The notes beneath the pieces are model-generated. The model was not told the origin of the DNA, did no database searches, and saw only the letters and a program-made list of their open reading frames with translations. From positions 13,560 to 77,559 of the forward strand of contig DASZTG010000048.1 in the NCBI GenBank assembly GCA_035548375.1: a stretch of 64,000 nt of DNA, written 5' to 3'. Shown piece by piece: positions 56,918-64,000 of the stretch. Source of the DNA: JACQAP01 sp035548375 (lineage in GTDB: Bacteria > Pseudomonadota > Gammaproteobacteria > Burkholderiales > JACQAP01). A program made the position numbers and the translations under genes. Position 1 is the first letter of the stretch, and each line of letters opens with the position of its first letter.

Positions 56918-56936
56918 CCCCAGCGGGATGACGCGC

Positions 56937-57791
56937 TTATTTCTCGGCGATAAAACGGCCGCCGCCCAGCGTCCCTGCCTGCACGAGGGCGACCAGGCGC
57001 GCGTAGGAGCGGTAGAAATCGTCGTCTCCCGACGGGGTGCCGAGCCTGGCGGTCTCTTCGCGCAGCGCGCGGTACATCGCGAATCTCTGCTCGAGGATTT
57101 TTCCCCAGTCCGCCGTCAAGTCCTCGGCCCGCACGTCGCGGAAACCGATTTCGCCAAGCATTTGCGCGTACCCGGTGAAGCTCTGCACCGACTGGGCGGC
57201 GATGCCGCGCCACATCGATTCCGCATCCGCGGCGTCGAGCGGCCGATGTTCGGCCCAGTCCGTGAAGGCAATGCGGCCGCCGCGCCTCAACACGCGGAAA
57301 GCCTCCGACAGCGCGGCACGCTTGTCGGGAACATGCAGCAACGCCTCCTGGCTGATCACTGCGTCCATCGATTCCGCCGCGAGCGGCACGCGCATGACGT
57401 CGGCTCGCACCACGCGCACGCGCTGCGCCAGGCCGACGCGACTCGTTAGATCGGCCGCGGCCGGCGCGCGATGCGGGTTGATTTCCACGCAAGTGAGGAT
57501 CGCGCCGTACTTGTGGGCAAGATAGCGCGCGGGGCCGGCCAGGCCGGCGCAGAAATCGGCGACCTGGCTGCCAACGTGGATATTCGCGCGCTGCGCCAGC
57601 GCATCGACGACTTCCAGGCCGCCGTAGTGATCCTGGTCGAAGGGAAACAGGTCTTCGGGCGCAAGGCCGTCGAGGCTCCTCCGACGGGATTGCACGCCGG
57701 CGAGGATCTGGTCCCGCGAAATCGGATGGCGGCTGTAGAACGCGAGCACGTGCTCGCGTCCGGTTGGAGACTTCATCGCGGGCGCAATCAT
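56937..57791 (-). CDS. SAM-dependent methyltransferase
   Basis: A class I methyltransferase of 284 residues. Motif I is VADFCAGLAGPARYLAHKYG with the acidic residue in LTCVEIN, and the later VISQEALLHVPDK and FRVLRRGGRIAFTDW match UbiE/COQ5-like enzymes acting on small molecules. Substrate unknown. Starts at 57791 and 57776 are both possible, with no ribosome binding site to decide. Divergent from the cytochrome gene. Confidence 0.87.
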   Translation of the reverse strand: MIAPAMKSPTGREHVLAFYSRHPISRDQILAGVQSRRRSLDGLAPEDLFPFDQDHYGGLEVVDALAQRANIHVGSQVADFCAGLAGPARYLAHKYGAILTCVEINPHRAPAAADLTSRVGLAQRVRVVRADVMRVPLAAESMDAVISQEALLHVPDKRAALSEAFRVLRRGGRIAFTDWAEHRPLDAADAESMWRGIAAQSVQSFTGYAQMLGEIGFRDVRAEDLTADWGKILEQRFAMYRALREETARLGTPSGDDDFYRSYARLVALVQAGTLGGGRFIAEK

Positions 57792-57819
57792 GGGGCGCTC
57801 AGTCTACATGGCTATCCCC

Positions 57820-57825
57820 TATAAT
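57820..57825 (+). promoter_or_regulatory. -10 element for the cytochrome gene
   Basis: A perfect TATAAT 41 nt before the cytochrome ATG in the divergent gap. No clear -35. Confidence 0.45.
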
Positions 57826-57866
57826 TTCCGCCGGCAGGACCAAACAAAAAACATCGGGAGAGAGTC

Positions 57867-58418
57867 ATGAAGGAAACGTTGCTGGCGGGCGCGCTCGCGC
57901 TGGCTTGTTGTGCGCCGCTGCATGCCTTCGCGGCGAAATCCGATTCCTGCGCGCATTGCCACGGCACGGATGGCAACTCCGCCTCGAGCGCGTATCCCAG
58001 CCTCGCCGGCCAGACGAAGGAATACCTCTATCGCCAGATCAAGGCGTTCAAGGAAGGCACGCGCAAGAACCTCATGATGTCGCCGGCCGCCGTGGTGCTG
58101 TCCGACGAGGACATGCGGGATCTCGCGGACTATTTTTCCAACCAGACGCTGGTGCGCAGCACGGCGAAGACGGACCCGGCAATCATCGAGCAGGGCAAGA
58201 AGCTCGCGGCCGAGGTGCAATGCGTGGCCTGTCACCAGCCGGGGTTCAAGGGCCTTAACGAATTTCCGCGCCTGTCGCGCCAGAAATATCCCTACCTCGT
58301 GAAGCAGCTGAAGGATTTTCGCGACGGTAACCGCGCGAGTGACACCATGGCGCCGACCGCCAAGGGGCTTACCGACGAACAGATCGACGCGCTGGCGCAA
58401 TACCTGACCAGCCTGTGA
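57867..58418 (+). CDS. Diheme cytochrome c (c4-like)
   Basis: A 183-residue periplasmic cytochrome. The signal peptide ends near AFAA|KSD. Two heme-binding sites are present, CAHCH (Cys28, Cys31, His32) and CVACH (Cys119, Cys122, His123). Each is followed by a c4-type domain, and the candidate distal methionines are LMMSP and TMAP. c4 cytochromes carry electrons to terminal oxidases. GGGAGAG precedes the ATG. Monocistronic by context. Confidence 0.94.
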   Translation: MKETLLAGALALACCAPLHAFAAKSDSCAHCHGTDGNSASSAYPSLAGQTKEYLYRQIKAFKEGTRKNLMMSPAAVVLSDEDMRDLADYFSNQTLVRSTAKTDPAIIEQGKKLAAEVQCVACHQPGFKGLNEFPRLSRQKYPYLVKQLKDFRDGNRASDTMAPTAKGLTDEQIDALAQYLTSL

Positions 58419-58443
58419 CGCCGGAGGGCGCCATCACGTTGCA

Positions 58444-58475
58444 TAAAAAACAGGGGACGGCGTGTGCCGTCCCCT
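58444..58475 (-). terminator. Terminator of tRNA-Lys(CTT)
   Basis: A perfect 10-bp stem (AGGGGACGGC / GCCGTCCCCT) with a 4-nt loop at 58452-58475. On the minus strand it is followed by GTTTTTT. It may also stop the cytochrome transcript poorly in the other direction. Confidence 0.88.
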
Positions 58476-58481
58476 ATGTCT

Positions 58482-58557
58482 TGGTGGGCCGTGAAGGACT
58501 TGAACCTTCGACCGTTGGATTAAGAGTCCACTGCTCTACCAGCTGAGCTAACAGCCC
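58482..58557 (-). tRNA. tRNA-Lys (anticodon CTT)
   Basis: A 76-nt tRNA with encoded CCA. The acceptor stem is GGGCTGT/ACGGCCC with G-U pairing, the D arm GCTC/GAGC, the anticodon loop CTCTTAA (anticodon CTT) and the T loop TTCAAGT. The T loop lacks the usual TTCGA but keeps TTCAA. Confidence 0.95.
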
Positions 58558-58842
58558 TTTTTTCGAAGGGGCGAATTCTAGCAAAATTTCGAGCGAAAAG
58601 GCCGGAATTCGTCGGTCCGTTGGGGGCTCCGCATGCGCCTGCAAGTCCCGGAAGCGACTCGAAAAACCCCGGCCCCGAGGGGTTTTCCGGTGCGGGAACG
58701 GTTCCTGCATAATGGTTCGGCAGCATGTCGTGCATCGGCTGGAAGCGAGTAACTCCGAGCCGTTTGCCGCCCGCTGGCGGCAGTCGCGTACGTTTCGCGT
58801 CACGCATTCCGCAATATCCGGTCGTGGCGCAGGGAGCATGAA

Positions 58843-59133
58843 TTGAAGACCGATTACAAGGCAGCCTCCGTATTGGAACGCATCAGCGAATCCCTGTCGG
58901 ACGCGGACCTGGACTACCAGGCCGGCGAGGGCATCCATGAGTTCATCGTGCGCCTGGGCGGCATGCGCCACGTCATCGACTTCACGGACGACCTCATGGA
59001 ACGCAAGAACGACAAGGACCTGAGCGTCGTCATCCTCGGCATCGTCGAGCGCGCCGCGATGCAATCGCTGCCGATCCATTTCATGGTCCGCAACGACAAT
59101 TTCGAAAAGGTCATGCAGGACCTGAAGCACTGA
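58843..59133 (+). CDS. Conserved-looking small cytoplasmic protein, TTG start
   Basis: I do not recognise this 96-residue protein. It is acidic, alpha/beta in pattern (KAASVLERISESLSDADLDY, then IHEFIVRLGGMRHVIDFTDDL) and lacks membrane segments. It starts at TTG with GGGAG about 6 nt upstream. An ATG five bases earlier opens only Met-Asn-stop (ATGAATTGA), whose stop overlaps the TTG. Good codon usage and a strong terminator support it. About 285 nt upstream, back to tRNA-Lys, hold no gene. Confidence 0.75.
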   Translation: MKTDYKAASVLERISESLSDADLDYQAGEGIHEFIVRLGGMRHVIDFTDDLMERKNDKDLSVVILGIVERAAMQSLPIHFMVRNDNFEKVMQDLKH

Positions 59134-59159
59134 ACCAGCCTGCAGCGCCATGCATGCGA

Positions 59160-59192
59160 AGGGGCCGGCGAATGGCGGCCCCTCATTTTTTT
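59160..59192 (+). terminator. Terminator after the TTG-start gene
   Basis: An 8-bp stem (AGGGGCCG / CGGCCCCT) with an 8-nt loop, then CA and seven T. Confidence 0.88.
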
Positions 59193-59301
59193 GGGCCAGC
59201 GCTTTCCGGGATTCGTGGCGCGACGTGCCGGGAAGGTTCTACTTTCGCGCGCGCATCGATAGAATGACGGCCCGCATCATTGCTTCCATTAGCCGCACCT
59301 C

Positions 59302-59766
59302 ATGGCCTCACCACGATCCAAGCCCCTCTACGTCGTCCGCAACTCCGTCATCCATGGCAAGGGCGTTTTCGCAAGGGCGCTGATCCGCAGGGGAACCCGG
59401 ATCATCGAATATCGCGGCATGCGCTCGACGATAGAGGCCGAACTCAAGAAAGACGTCCTCGACCCGGAAAATCCCCACCATACTTTCTTGTTCGAATTGA
59501 GCGACGGCTCGGCGATAGAGGCGGGCATCAGGGGCAATTCCGCGCGCTGGATCAACCATGGCTGCCGCCCGAATTGCGAGGCCATCGAGGAAGACGGTCG
59601 CGTATTCATCCACGCGAAGCGCACGATCCAGCCAGGCGAGGAATTGACCTACGACTACCAGCTCACCGTGCCCGGTCGCGTTTCCGCAAGAACGAAAAAA
59701 CTCTATGCGTGCGCCTGCGGCGCGAAGACATGCCGCGGAACCATGCTGGTGGATGCGCCCCGCTGA
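59302..59766 (+). CDS. SET-domain protein (putative lysine methyltransferase)
   Basis: A 154-residue single-domain SET protein. The core has GKGVFARALIRRGTRIIEYRG, the SAM/active-site NHGCRPNCEA (NHxCxPNC) and the catalytic tyrosine in ELTYDYQL. The C-terminal CACGAKTCRGTM resembles a post-SET zinc motif (CxCG...C). Bacterial SET proteins are sporadic, and their substrates are mostly unknown. A weak TAGAAT -10 lies about 40 nt upstream. Stand-alone gene. Confidence 0.9.
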   Translation: MASPRSKPLYVVRNSVIHGKGVFARALIRRGTRIIEYRGMRSTIEAELKKDVLDPENPHHTFLFELSDGSAIEAGIRGNSARWINHGCRPNCEAIEEDGRVFIHAKRTIQPGEELTYDYQLTVPGRVSARTKKLYACACGAKTCRGTMLVDAPR

Positions 59767-59779
59767 ACCGGCGTAGACC

Positions 59780-60778
59780 TCAGGGCGCCGTCGCGATCGC
59801 CGAGAAGCTGCCCGCGCTCGAACTGGTAAGCGTCGTCACCGGTGCGCCGGTCGTGGCGGTGCTGGCGTTGTTCACGACATAGACATCCGTGATGCCCGAG
59901 GCAAGAGCGTAGAGTCGATTGCCGACCGGCGCGAGGGCCAGGCGTTGCGGAAGGCTCGGCAAACTGATGACCCTCGGGGCGACCACTGCACCGCTCAACG
60001 TGCTGACGCTGTCGAAAACCAGCACCGAATTTGCGGACTGGTCGGCAATGAAGAGCCGGTCGTTCGCGCCGTCGCCGACTATGTCATTGATGGTGTCGGG
60101 GAAGGTCAATTCATGGTCTATGGTGGGCGTGCCGGTGGGGATGGTGCTCGCGGAGTTGTACTTGAGCACCACATCATTTACTCCACCAGACCCTACATGT
60201 CCGGCGACGTAGAGCGTGTCGTGCACGGTATCGACGAACACGTCCTTGACGGGGACACCAACGGCGCTCCGGTTTATCGTCAGTGTGCGATTCGCGACAA
60301 ACGATCCATTCAGGGTGCTGGCGTTGTCGAACGCAAGCACGGTCGAGCTTCCATAAGTCACGTAGAGGATATTTTTGACGGTATCGAGGTAGATCGCGAC
60401 GATCGTGCTGGGAATCGAGCTGCTGGTGATCGTCCGATCCGGCGCGTTCGAGCCGTTCTTGGTGCTGGCGCGGTTCATCACCATGATCGACCGGTTGTTG
60501 ACGACGTAAAGCATGTCGGCGGCCGCGTCGTAGGCCATATCTGGCATGATGTTGCTAATTGCGGTTCCCGAGAGCGTCCTGTCGATCCTCAGCGTGCCTG
60601 CCACAGGATTGGGATTGGCAAAAGACACGACCGTGGCGCTGCCGGAGTCCGCGATGAACACCTTGCTGGAACCGCCACCGTCCGGCGTACCGGTTCCGCC
60701 GCCGCCTCCGCCGCCCCCACAGGATGCCAACAGGCACGCAAGAACTGAAATCAAGCGGAAGCGAATGCACGCTCGCAT
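59780..60778 (-). CDS. Beta-propeller-like lipoprotein
   Basis: A 332-residue precursor. The signal peptide ends in a lipobox LLASC, followed at once by a run of eight glycines, a flexible tether. The rest is a series of about six to seven repeats of the form (I/L)LYV-N-(R/S)-(S/T)xxxxNxAST-x-G (for example LYVTYGSSTVLAFDNASTLNG minus its last residue), suggesting a beta-propeller on the cell surface or in the periplasm. GGAG lies 8 nt before the chosen ATG; an upstream ATG at 60844 lies too close to the tRNA terminator. Substrate or function unknown. Confidence 0.82.
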   Translation of the reverse strand: MRACIRFRLISVLACLLASCGGGGGGGGTGTPDGGGSSKVFIADSGSATVVSFANPNPVAGTLRIDRTLSGTAISNIMPDMAYDAAADMLYVVNNRSIMVMNRASTKNGSNAPDRTITSSSIPSTIVAIYLDTVKNILYVTYGSSTVLAFDNASTLNGSFVANRTLTINRSAVGVPVKDVFVDTVHDTLYVAGHVGSGGVNDVVLKYNSASTIPTGTPTIDHELTFPDTINDIVGDGANDRLFIADQSANSVLVFDSVSTLSGAVVAPRVISLPSLPQRLALAPVGNRLYALASGITDVYVVNNASTATTGAPVTTLTSSSAGSFSAIATAP

Positions 60779-60861
60779 CGGAATTCTCCGGATATTGGAT
60801 CGTCGTACGTGTGATTTGTCGACGACGATAAAATTCCGCGGCAAATCGCAAACCGGAAAAT

Positions 60862-60887
60862 AAAAACGGCCTGCGAAGGCAGGCCGT
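60862..60887 (-). terminator. Terminator of tRNA-Lys(TTT)
   Basis: A perfect 9-bp stem (ACGGCCTGC / GCAGGCCGT) with GAAG loop; on the minus strand it is followed by TTTTTA. Confidence 0.85.
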
Positions 60888-60901
60888 CGAACAGACTTGT
60901 T

Positions 60902-60977
60902 TGGTAGGCGGTGCCAGATTCGAACTGGCGACCAACGGATTAAAAGTCCGCTGCTCTACCGACTGAGCTAACCGCCC
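60902..60977 (-). tRNA. tRNA-Lys (anticodon TTT)
   Basis: A 76-nt tRNA with encoded CCA. The acceptor stem is GGGCGGT/ACCGCCT with a G-U first pair. The anticodon loop CTTTTAA gives anticodon TTT, closed by GCGGA/TCCGT with a G-U pair, and the T loop is TTCGAAT. Together with the CTT copy 2.3 kb away it supplies both lysine anticodons. Confidence 0.96.
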
Positions 60978-61017
60978 AAAAAAAGAGCCGGATTTTACCG
61001 GCCCGCGCATCGAAGCG

Positions 61018-62148
61018 TCAAACCGGTTGCGCTGTTGCCGTCTCCTTCAGCATCAGGCGGTACTGCACTTTCATCGTTGCCGTCGCGCCGGCAACGATCG
61101 AGAAAAACACGACGAAAGAGCCGATCGCCAGGGTCGAAACGCCGGTGATGCCCTGGCCGATCGTGCAGCCCATCGCGCAAACGCCGCCGAATCCCATGAG
61201 GGCGCCGCCAATCATGTGATTGCGCAGGTCGGCTGCGGACGCGAAGCTTTCCCAGTGGAAACGCCGCTTCGACACGGCATAAACAAACGCTCCCGCAAGC
61301 GTGCCGGCGATCACCGCCACGCCAAAATTGAGGCGAGCGGACTTGTCCGTCCAGAACTGCAACAACTCGAGCGCGTTGGCCGCGGGGCCGATGAAGGTGA
61401 AGGACTCCGGGCGCGCGCTCTTCGTGCCGACGTAGGCTTCTTGCAAGGTCTTCGGATCCTCGGCGATGAAGCCGACATGTCCCGTCACGTACCAGCCACC
61501 GACGATGACAAGGCCGATCACCGCGGCAGCAAACAAACGCGTCCGATCCGACCGGAATTCGCGATCCTTCAGCACGAATGCGAACAGCGGCAGGGCAACC
61601 AGCGCCGCAAGCCACGGCTGCACCACCCGCTTGCCCGTTCCCAGCGTCGAAGCAAGCAACCACGAAAGATCCTGGCCCTGGTCGAAGCGGATCGGGAAGG
61701 CGCTCAACACCTGCGTGCGCAGCGGAGAGAGCACGCCGCGTATCGTCATTTCCGCCCCCAGCGCCAGGAACAGGATCGCGACGACGGACTTGAGGTTGCC
61801 GCCGCCGATGCGCACCAGGCTGCGGCTGCCGCAACCCGACGCCAGCGTCATGCCGACGCCGAACATCAGGCCGCCGGCGATATGCGCAAGCCACGGCCAG
61901 CCCGGCGCCGGATAGGCGGAGCGTGAAAGATCGACGAGGCCGGCGAGATCCAGCGCGTTCGCGCCCGCGATCGCCACCGCGATCGCGAGCAGCCACATGC
62001 GCATGCGCGTCCAATCCCCCATGTTGACGATGTCGGCGACGGCGCCCATCGTGCAGAAGTCGGTCTTCTGCGCGGCGAACCCGAACACGAATGCGAGTAC
62101 GAACCCTGACGCGACGACGATCCAGGCAAGTTGCGACGTTGCTTCCAT
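61018..62148 (-). CDS. YeeE/YedE-family transporter (thiosulfate/sulfur uptake type)
   Basis: A 376-residue polytopic membrane protein of the YeeE/YedE (DUF395) family; a member in another bacterium (TsuA) takes up thiosulfate. The conserved cysteine motifs are FCTMGA, ASGCGSRSLVR and GVCAMGCTIGQGI, typical of the internally duplicated form. From ATG 62148 it lies 5 nt after queC, so the two are likely co-transcribed. No TusA-like or rhodanese partner is visible. Confidence 0.9.
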   Translation of the reverse strand: MEATSQLAWIVVASGFVLAFVFGFAAQKTDFCTMGAVADIVNMGDWTRMRMWLLAIAVAIAGANALDLAGLVDLSRSAYPAPGWPWLAHIAGGLMFGVGMTLASGCGSRSLVRIGGGNLKSVVAILFLALGAEMTIRGVLSPLRTQVLSAFPIRFDQGQDLSWLLASTLGTGKRVVQPWLAALVALPLFAFVLKDREFRSDRTRLFAAAVIGLVIVGGWYVTGHVGFIAEDPKTLQEAYVGTKSARPESFTFIGPAANALELLQFWTDKSARLNFGVAVIAGTLAGAFVYAVSKRRFHWESFASAADLRNHMIGGALMGFGGVCAMGCTIGQGITGVSTLAIGSFVVFFSIVAGATATMKVQYRLMLKETATAQPV

Positions 62149-62153
62149 GACGG

Positions 62154-62834
62154 CTAAGCGGCCGGCTTGTAGCGCGTCGGGTCGGCGACGTTGGCGCCGG
62201 CGAATCCCGCGCGACGGATCCTGCAGGCGTCGCACGCACCACACGCAGCGCCTGCGTCGTCGGCCTGGTAGCACGAGACGGTGATCCCGAAATCGACGCC
62301 CGCGCCGATGCCGGCGAGGATGATCTGTGCCTTGGTCATGCTGACCAGTGGCGCGTGGATCTTCATCGGCAAGCCTTCGACCGCGGCGCGCGTGGCGAGA
62401 TTGGCCATTTCTTCATAGGCACGCAGGAATTCGGGGCGGCAATCCGGATAGCCGGAATAATCGACGGCGTTCACGCCGATGAAAATGTCCCCTGCCCCCA
62501 GCACTTCGGCCCACGCGAGCGCCAGCGACAGGAGAATCGTGTTGCGGGCGGGAACGTAGGTGACGGGAATTCCTCCGGTGCTTTGGCCGATCGGCACGTC
62601 GATGGCGGTATCCGTCAGCGCGGAACCGCCGAAGGTTCGCAAGTTCAGCGGAAAAACGCGATGCTCGGTCGCGCCGAGTGCCTCGGCCACGCGCTTCGCG
62701 GCCGAGAGTTCCGCCAGATGGCGCTGGCCGTAGCTCACCGAGAGCGCATGGCACTCGAATCCGCCGCGCATTGCGAGCGCGAGCACCGTTGCGGAGTCGA
62801 GCCCGCCAGACAGCAGTACCACCGCTTTTTTCAT
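62154..62834 (-). CDS. queC: 7-cyano-7-deazaguanine synthase
   Basis: QueC turns carboxy-deazaguanine into preQ0 for queuosine in tRNA. The 226-residue ATP-dependent enzyme has the PP-loop VVLLSGGLDSATVLA and the C-terminal zinc site formed by SCYQAD and CGACDAC. The segment FIGVNAVDYSGYPDCRPEF is diagnostic. It lies between cpoB and the YeeE/YedE gene; the Tol-Pal-cpoB-queE-queC order is common, though queE is missing here. Confidence 0.96.
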   Translation of the reverse strand: MKKAVVLLSGGLDSATVLALAMRGGFECHALSVSYGQRHLAELSAAKRVAEALGATEHRVFPLNLRTFGGSALTDTAIDVPIGQSTGGIPVTYVPARNTILLSLALAWAEVLGAGDIFIGVNAVDYSGYPDCRPEFLRAYEEMANLATRAAVEGLPMKIHAPLVSMTKAQIILAGIGAGVDFGITVSCYQADDAGAACGACDACRIRRAGFAGANVADPTRYKPAA

Positions 62835-62868
62835 TGGAACCCGATTTCGCCGGCGCGGTGCGCGACGG

Positions 62869-63960
62869 CTATTTCAGTTTTGCCAGGCGTTGCCTGGCCT
62901 TGTCCGCGGATTCGCTGGAGGGGTATTTGGCGATGAGGTCTTCGAAGGTCTTGCGTGCGGCAGCGGTGTCGCGAAGGTTCGCCTCGGAGGTGCCGATGAT
63001 GAGCATGGCATCGGCGGCCTTAGGGCTGTCGGGATACGTGCCGAGCAAGCGCTGTTCGGCCTCGATCGCGGAACGAAAGTCGTTCATGCGCGAGTACGAA
63101 TCCCCGACCCAGTATTGCGCGTTGCCCGCAAGCTCATGCTTCGGGTAGGACTTCACGAAAGATTCGAACCCGCGTATCGCCGTCGGGAAATCTCCCAGGC
63201 GGTAGTTGCTGTATGCATTGTCATAGGCACGGCGTATCGCGGCCTGGTCGGTCGCTGACAGCGTTGCGGGCGGCAGCGAGGTCGATGCCGATGCGGCAGG
63301 TGCGGAAGCCGTTGCGGCGGCGGCCGGTGCGACCGTCGCAGGCGTACTGCTCGTCGCGCCAGCAGGGGGCGGCGTGGCGCCTGCGGCGGGTGCAGCGGAA
63401 GAGGACGTCACCGGCGGCGGAATGGTCGCCGGCGTGGCCCCGCCCTGTTCGAGCCTGCGAATACGCTCTTCCAGCGCCGAGATCGCTTCCGCATCCTTCT
63501 TGCCGGCACCACCCTGCTCCATGCGCCGCAGCCGGGTGTCGAGATCGACGTACATGTCGCGCTGGCGCTTCTGCGCGTTGGCGATGTCGTTGGAGAGCAC
63601 TTCCATCTGCCCGCGCAGGCGGTTCAATTCGCCGTTCAGCGCTTCCACCTGGTTCAGCAATTGCACGACGCCCCGATTGTTCGCGGCCGGGGCGGTTTCC
63701 GCCTGCGCCAGCAGGATCGTCATGTCCCCCTGCAGCGCTTCCCGAGTTGCCGCCAGTTGCGAATAGCGGTCCGCGAGGCCGGCCGGCTCCTGCTCCACCG
63801 ATGCTGCCTGGGACCGATACGCCTCTTGCAGGTCGAGGATGCCGGAACTGCCATCGCCATCCGCGGCAAATGCATTCAGCGAGAGCGCCGCCAGCGCCGC
63901 AAAGCCCAATCGACGTACGCGAGATGCGCGGCCCGAAAGGATCGAAGCTCGGATCGTCAT
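62869..63960 (-). CDS. cpoB: Cell division coordinator CpoB (YbgF)
   Basis: CpoB is a periplasmic TPR protein that links Tol-Pal constriction to peptidoglycan synthesis. The 363-residue precursor has a signal peptide ending near SLNAFA|AD. A coiled-coil segment follows (about 45-165, including LLNQVEALNGELNRLRGQME), then a long Ala/Pro/Thr-rich linker and a C-terminal TPR domain with YSNYRLGDFPTAIRGFESFV and AQYWVGDSYSRMNDF. The linker is longer than in E. coli. pal and the tol genes should lie beyond the right edge. Confidence 0.93.
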   Translation of the reverse strand: MTIRASILSGRASRVRRLGFAALAALSLNAFAADGDGSSGILDLQEAYRSQAASVEQEPAGLADRYSQLAATREALQGDMTILLAQAETAPAANNRGVVQLLNQVEALNGELNRLRGQMEVLSNDIANAQKRQRDMYVDLDTRLRRMEQGGAGKKDAEAISALEERIRRLEQGGATPATIPPPVTSSSAAPAAGATPPPAGATSSTPATVAPAAAATASAPAASASTSLPPATLSATDQAAIRRAYDNAYSNYRLGDFPTAIRGFESFVKSYPKHELAGNAQYWVGDSYSRMNDFRSAIEAEQRLLGTYPDSPKAADAMLIIGTSEANLRDTAAARKTFEDLIAKYPSSESADKARQRLAKLK

Positions 63961-64000
63961 GGCTGTAACCCCACCGTAAAAGTAAAAAGGCGCGCCCCGC

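Overview
The window reads as a chromosomal segment of a high-GC betaproteobacterium (Burkholderiales/Nitrosomonadales-like). This is inferred from gene order and family types: murA-hisG-hisD with a short HisG, an Mla operon beside an ABC-2 exporter and ibaG, and the run kdsD-kdsC-lptC-lptA-lptB-rpoN-hpf-ptsN-hprK-rapZ. No rRNA, CRISPR array, phage or insertion sequence was seen. Most of it is housekeeping DNA. The accessory content is a pilus locus, a repeat array beside a tRNA, and a set of small orphan genes.

Layout. 1-7.8 kb, minus strand: histidine biosynthesis (hisD partial, hisG), murA, ibaG, an ABC-2 exporter and the complete mlaFEDCB lipid-transport operon. 8.0-25.7 kb: an MSHA-like type IV pilus locus. 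A sigma54-type response regulator is followed without gaps by mshM-L-N-E-G-I-J-K-like genes and two pilin-like proteins. A histidine kinase lies on the opposite strand, then come two tandem paralogous major-type prepilins, each with its own terminator. 25.8-34.6 kb: LPS/Kdo genes, lptCAB, rpoN, hpf, ptsN, hprK, rapZ, ubiX and a Lon-N-domain gene. 34.6-38.3 kb, minus: mutY and a long AsmA-family gene. 38.3-38.7 kb: a 79-bp direct repeat flanking four consecutive perfect hairpins, with the second repeat copy running into a tRNA-Gly gene. 38.8-49.9 kb: thiS-thiG, an 879-residue coiled-coil membrane protein, trmB, hemW, murI, a yqjD/E/K-like trio, rdgB, rph, yicC, gmk and rpoZ. 49.9-64 kb: spoT, a yybP-ykoY (Mn2+) riboswitch with terminator ahead of a TerC-family gene, small orphan genes, a branched-chain-type binding protein, a FAH-family hydrolase, a methyltransferase, a c4-like cytochrome, two tRNA-Lys genes, a SET protein, a surface lipoprotein, a YeeE/YedE transporter, queC and cpoB.

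How the parts connect. The pilus genes carry a response regulator with the sigma54-contact GAFTGA motif and a histidine kinase at the other end, and sigma54 itself (rpoN) is encoded 5 kb downstream. A near-consensus -24/-12 element lies just before the first major prepilin and a weaker one before the second. Two further strong -24/-12 elements lie 28 kb away, before an orphan three-helix membrane protein and an orphan small exported protein. I read this as a candidate sigma54 regulon joining the pilins to two undescribed envelope genes; it is the most testable new observation here. The pilus ATPase also carries an MshEN c-di-GMP-binding signature, so the pilus probably has a second, post-translational input. 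The second most unusual feature is the four-hairpin array between direct repeats beside tRNA-Gly(CCC).
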